64,000 bases of DNA from Bifidobacterium sp. ESL0769 (GTDB lineage: Bacteria > Actinomycetota > Actinomycetes > Actinomycetales > Bifidobacteriaceae). Location: NCBI RefSeq assembly GCF_029395495.1, contig NZ_CP113918.1:248001-312000 (forward strand), given 5' to 3'. Shown piece by piece: positions 63,845-64,000 of the stretch. The stretch's first letter is position 1. Every line of letters begins with the position of its first letter. A program made the position numbers and the translations under genes. The notes beneath the pieces are model-generated. The model worked only from the letters and a program-made list of their open reading frames with translations, had not been told where the DNA came from and searched no databases.

Positions 63845-64000
63845 GATATCGACCATTATGGAAACTGTTTCTGAGCGTTTTATCCTTCGCGGCGACGCGT
63901 ACTGATAGGCTTTTGGTATTGGTTGCGGGTTTATCGGTACGGTTGATTCGTAGGTTAGATTATATCTAGTAACGATATAATTCCGTAATTTCGGATGATT

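Overview
The window is a chromosomal segment from a high-GC Gram-positive bacterium, almost certainly a member of the Bifidobacteriaceae. The evidence is the gene content: sugar ABC importers without their own ATPase, each beside a LacI regulator, GH51 arabinofuranosidases, a GH65 phosphorylase, a GH172 (DUF2961) enzyme, a C69 dipeptidase, and a topA-tmk-holB block. Species cannot be fixed from sequence alone. Most genes are GC-rich with strong AGGAGG-type ribosome binding sites; a few islands are visibly AT-rich.

Layout. 1-8.7 kb: a sugar-uptake locus (LacI regulator cut by the window edge, 18-bp palindromic operator, solute-binding lipoprotein, two permeases, GH172 enzyme, a 51-bp tandem repeat, GH65 phosphorylase). 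9-12.5 kb: xylose isomerase, an esterase, and rsmI. 12.6-17.4 kb: an accessory island between rsmI and tatD, holding a solitary HipA/CtkA-like kinase, an AT-rich pair (five-helix membrane protein plus a large unrecognised protein whose start appears frameshifted), and an AAA/DUF4143 ATPase behind three direct repeats. 17.5-24.7 kb: tatD and two tandem Kup potassium transporters with long charged tails and a shared leader element. 24.9-32.8 kb: an arabinoside locus (two GH51 enzymes, binding protein, two permeases, LacI regulator) with three palindromic operators. 32.9-45 kb: an HD-domain protein, an FtsX-like permease with a degenerate ABC ATPase, a large membrane protein, a DJ-1/PfpI protein, a MarR/MFS efflux pair, an XRE regulator and a MATE exporter. 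46.3-52.4 kb: topA, a small gene plus DUF4160 gene, tmk and holB. 52.5-61.4 kb: a self-contained ascorbate-type PTS: LacI regulator, histidine phosphatase, IIB-IIC, HPr, Enzyme I, IIA and a second IIB-IIC. 61.4-63.8 kb: a PEBP-family protein and a C69 dipeptidase.

How the parts work together. Both ABC importers lack an ATPase gene and probably use a shared MsiK-type ATPase encoded elsewhere. Imported oligosaccharides would be cleaved inside the cell by GH172/GH65 or by the GH51 pair. The PTS cluster carries everything needed to phosphorylate its sugar, and one near-palindromic sequence recurs before the first IIB gene and between ptsH and ptsI, which suggests a single regulator, plausibly the adjacent LacI protein.

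The most unusual items are the frameshifted AT-rich gene pair, the ABC ATPase lacking canonical Walker A and signature motifs, three DnaA-box-like sites downstream of topA, the duplicated PTS with its shared operator, the 51-bp repeat array, and a decayed or tiny minus-strand gene near 45.5 kb. I saw no rRNA, tRNA, CRISPR array or complete insertion sequence.
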